Shown: positions 6,476-7,438 of the stretch, piece by piece | Layout of the letters: each line of letters begins with the position of its first letter | How positions within the stretch are numbered: position 1 is the first letter of the stretch | From: Flectobacillus sp. | GTDB lineage: Bacteria; Bacteroidota; Bacteroidia; Cytophagales; Spirosomataceae | Length of the DNA stretch: 7,438 nucleotides | Assembly: GCA_029865665.1 (NCBI GenBank) | Contig: JARXAV010000152.1 | Coordinates: 1-7,438 of the forward strand | Reading direction: 5' to 3' | Notes under the pieces: model-generated | What the model saw: the letters and a program-made list of their open reading frames with translations, nothing else | Database searches by the model: none | Told to the model about the DNA's origin: nothing | Program-made: the position numbers and the translations under genes

Positions 6476-6511
6476 CCCCCTTTGGGGCGGTTCGACGCTT
6501 CGACTAGGGGG
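6476..6511. repeat. GC-rich inverted repeat directly after the wzc stop
   Basis: Outer arms CCCCCT (6476-6481) and AGGGGG (6506-6511) enclose a second self-complementary piece, TCGA-CGCT-TCGA (6492-6503). An alternative small hairpin, CCCC-CTTT-GGGG-like, forms around 6477-6487. It begins 9 nt past the kinase stop in otherwise AT-rich DNA. No T-run follows on the minus strand, so it is not a classical terminator. It resembles the C-run/G-run intergenic hairpins that recur in Bacteroidota genomes; that is a recollection of a type, not a match to a named family. Confidence 0.45.
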
Positions 6512-6519
6512 CTTGGCTT

Positions 6520-7438
6520 CTACTCAAATCGCTCCTTCAAACGTTCCCACCAATTCGATTCTTTGTTACCACCATAATAGCCATAAACCGAGCCATAACC
6601 ATAGCCATAGCCATACGTTGAACTACCTTTCACACCATTATACACAACGGTTAAGGCTGGCATCTTCTTACCTTTGTAAATTTCACCCAAAGTTTGTAAG
6701 GCAGCTTTTGGCGTATATTCGTGACGTACTACAAAGATAGTTCCATCTACAAAAGGCGAAACTACTTGTGCGTCAGTTACTAAACCCGAAGGAGAACAGT
6801 CAATGATAATAAAATCAAAACGAGTTTCTAATTCTTTTAAAAAGACTGCCATACGGTTATTACTCAACAATTCCGCAGGGTTGGGCGGTACGGGACCGCT
6901 AGCAATAAAGGATAAATTATTGATTGGCGTTGCCTGAATAATCTGATCTACAGAGCGTTGCCCAATTAGGTAGTTTACAACCCCTACGTCATTCGACAAT
7001 TCGATGTACTCATGTAACTTAGGTTTACGAATATCTAAGTTCACTAGCATCACTTTGTTTCCCGCACTGGCTAAACTGGCCGATTAGTTAAGGGAGATAA
7101 AACTTTTTCCTTCACCCGAAATCGAAGAAGTCATTAATACCTTTTTGGCAATACCTACGGTTTCGTTGGGTAGGGTAAACTGCAAGTTGGTACGTAAGAT
7201 ACGGAACTGCTCTACCACAAAGTTGTTCGACTTGATGTCTAACAAAGGTCCTTTTAGCTTTTTAGGCTTATGTCCTACTTCTCCTAACACGGGAACCCCC
7301 TTCGTCTTTTTCTCAAAGTCTGATCTTGACTCTACCTTATCGTTGGCCATTACCATGATGTTGATGATCAATACCGGAATACCTAAGCCCGCTAATAAAG
7401 CAATCAGATAAATCATGATTCCTTTTGGTTTTACGGGT
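6520..7438 (-). pseudogene. wzc: Wzc-type tyrosine kinase, C-terminal part, with in-frame stop (runs off right edge)
   Basis: The frame enters from the right edge and is continuous to TAG at 6520 except for one TAA at 7084-7086. From the edge it shows PVKPKG and a membrane helix (IYLIALLAGLGIPVLIINI, about 7416-7360), the second transmembrane segment of Wzc/Wzz-type chain-length regulators. A linker follows, then Walker A in SSISGEGKS (about 7120-7094), the TAA, and VNLDIRKPKL (Walker A'). Further on come FIIIDCSPSG (Walker B) and a Tyr tail, YGYGYGYGSVYGYYGG, the autophosphorylation cluster. Such kinases sit in the inner membrane and control capsule chain length and export with Wza and Wzy. 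The TAA replaces a residue in the helix after the P-loop, where a TTA Leu would fit. The part below 7083 has only poor internal starts (GTG 7053, ATG 7050) and could not make an ATP-binding kinase alone. A true nonsense mutation, a sequencing error or recoding are all possible. Confidence 0.85.

Noticed and set aside
6453..6740. Plus-strand ORF with repeated His-Ser-His
   Set aside because: The His/Ser repeat is the antisense of the Gly-Tyr codons in the kinase tail.
6520..7053. The lower part of the kinase as an independent 177-residue gene starting at GTG 7053
   Set aside because: It would begin at Walker A' without the P-loop, and the same frame reads through the TAA into the rest of the kinase; it is the second half of one broken gene.
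7145..7411. Plus-strand ORF at the right end
   Set aside because: Antisense to the membrane helix and Walker A region of the kinase.

Overview
The window is part of a capsule or surface-polysaccharide locus from an AT-rich Bacteroidota-type bacterium. All supported genes are on the minus strand, so transcription runs from the right edge to the left. The Bacteroidota assignment is an inference. It rests on the Gly/Tyr-rich tail of the Wzc-like tyrosine kinase, the SPII lipoprotein signal followed by Cys-Lys-Asn-Asp, and the lack of strong Shine-Dalgarno sites.

Right end (7438 to 6520): the C-terminal part of a Wzc-type bacterial tyrosine kinase, from the proline-rich segment before the second membrane helix to the tyrosine tail. 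An in-frame TAA interrupts it directly after the Walker A helix, and the frame is otherwise continuous. A GC-rich inverted repeat lies just past its stop. The stretch from about 6519 to 5690 has no long gene. It holds two unrecognised 44-codon reading frames that look protein-like, a hairpin with a T-run, and a short reading frame that resembles the tyrosine-rich tail of a second, different Wzc. That last piece ends 32 nt before the next gene, which suggests a recombination junction where a biosynthetic cassette was joined behind the resident wzc.

Centre (5689 to 2816): a tight nonulosonate (sialic-acid-like) cassette. It has a CMP-nonulosonate synthetase (NeuA type), an inositol-monophosphatase-family phosphatase, and a fusion protein. 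The fusion joins an N-terminal domain resembling GT42 (Cst-type) sialyltransferases to a C-terminal NeuB-type synthase that lacks the SAF domain. The phosphatase and fusion genes overlap by 56 nt.

Left end (2734 to 1): a lipoprotein with Asp-box repeats resembling a sialidase-type beta-propeller, a GT-B-like glycosyltransferase with HP and Ser/Thr motifs, and the first 40 codons of a Wzx-type flippase running off the edge.

Together the genes could make a C9 sugar acid (NeuB domain, perhaps with the phosphatase), activate it with CMP (NeuA), transfer it (GT42-like domain and/or the GT-B protein) and export the repeat unit (flippase, Wzc). No sugar-2-epimerase (NeuC type) is visible, so the precursor enzyme must lie outside the window. 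The exact sugar cannot be told from the sequence.
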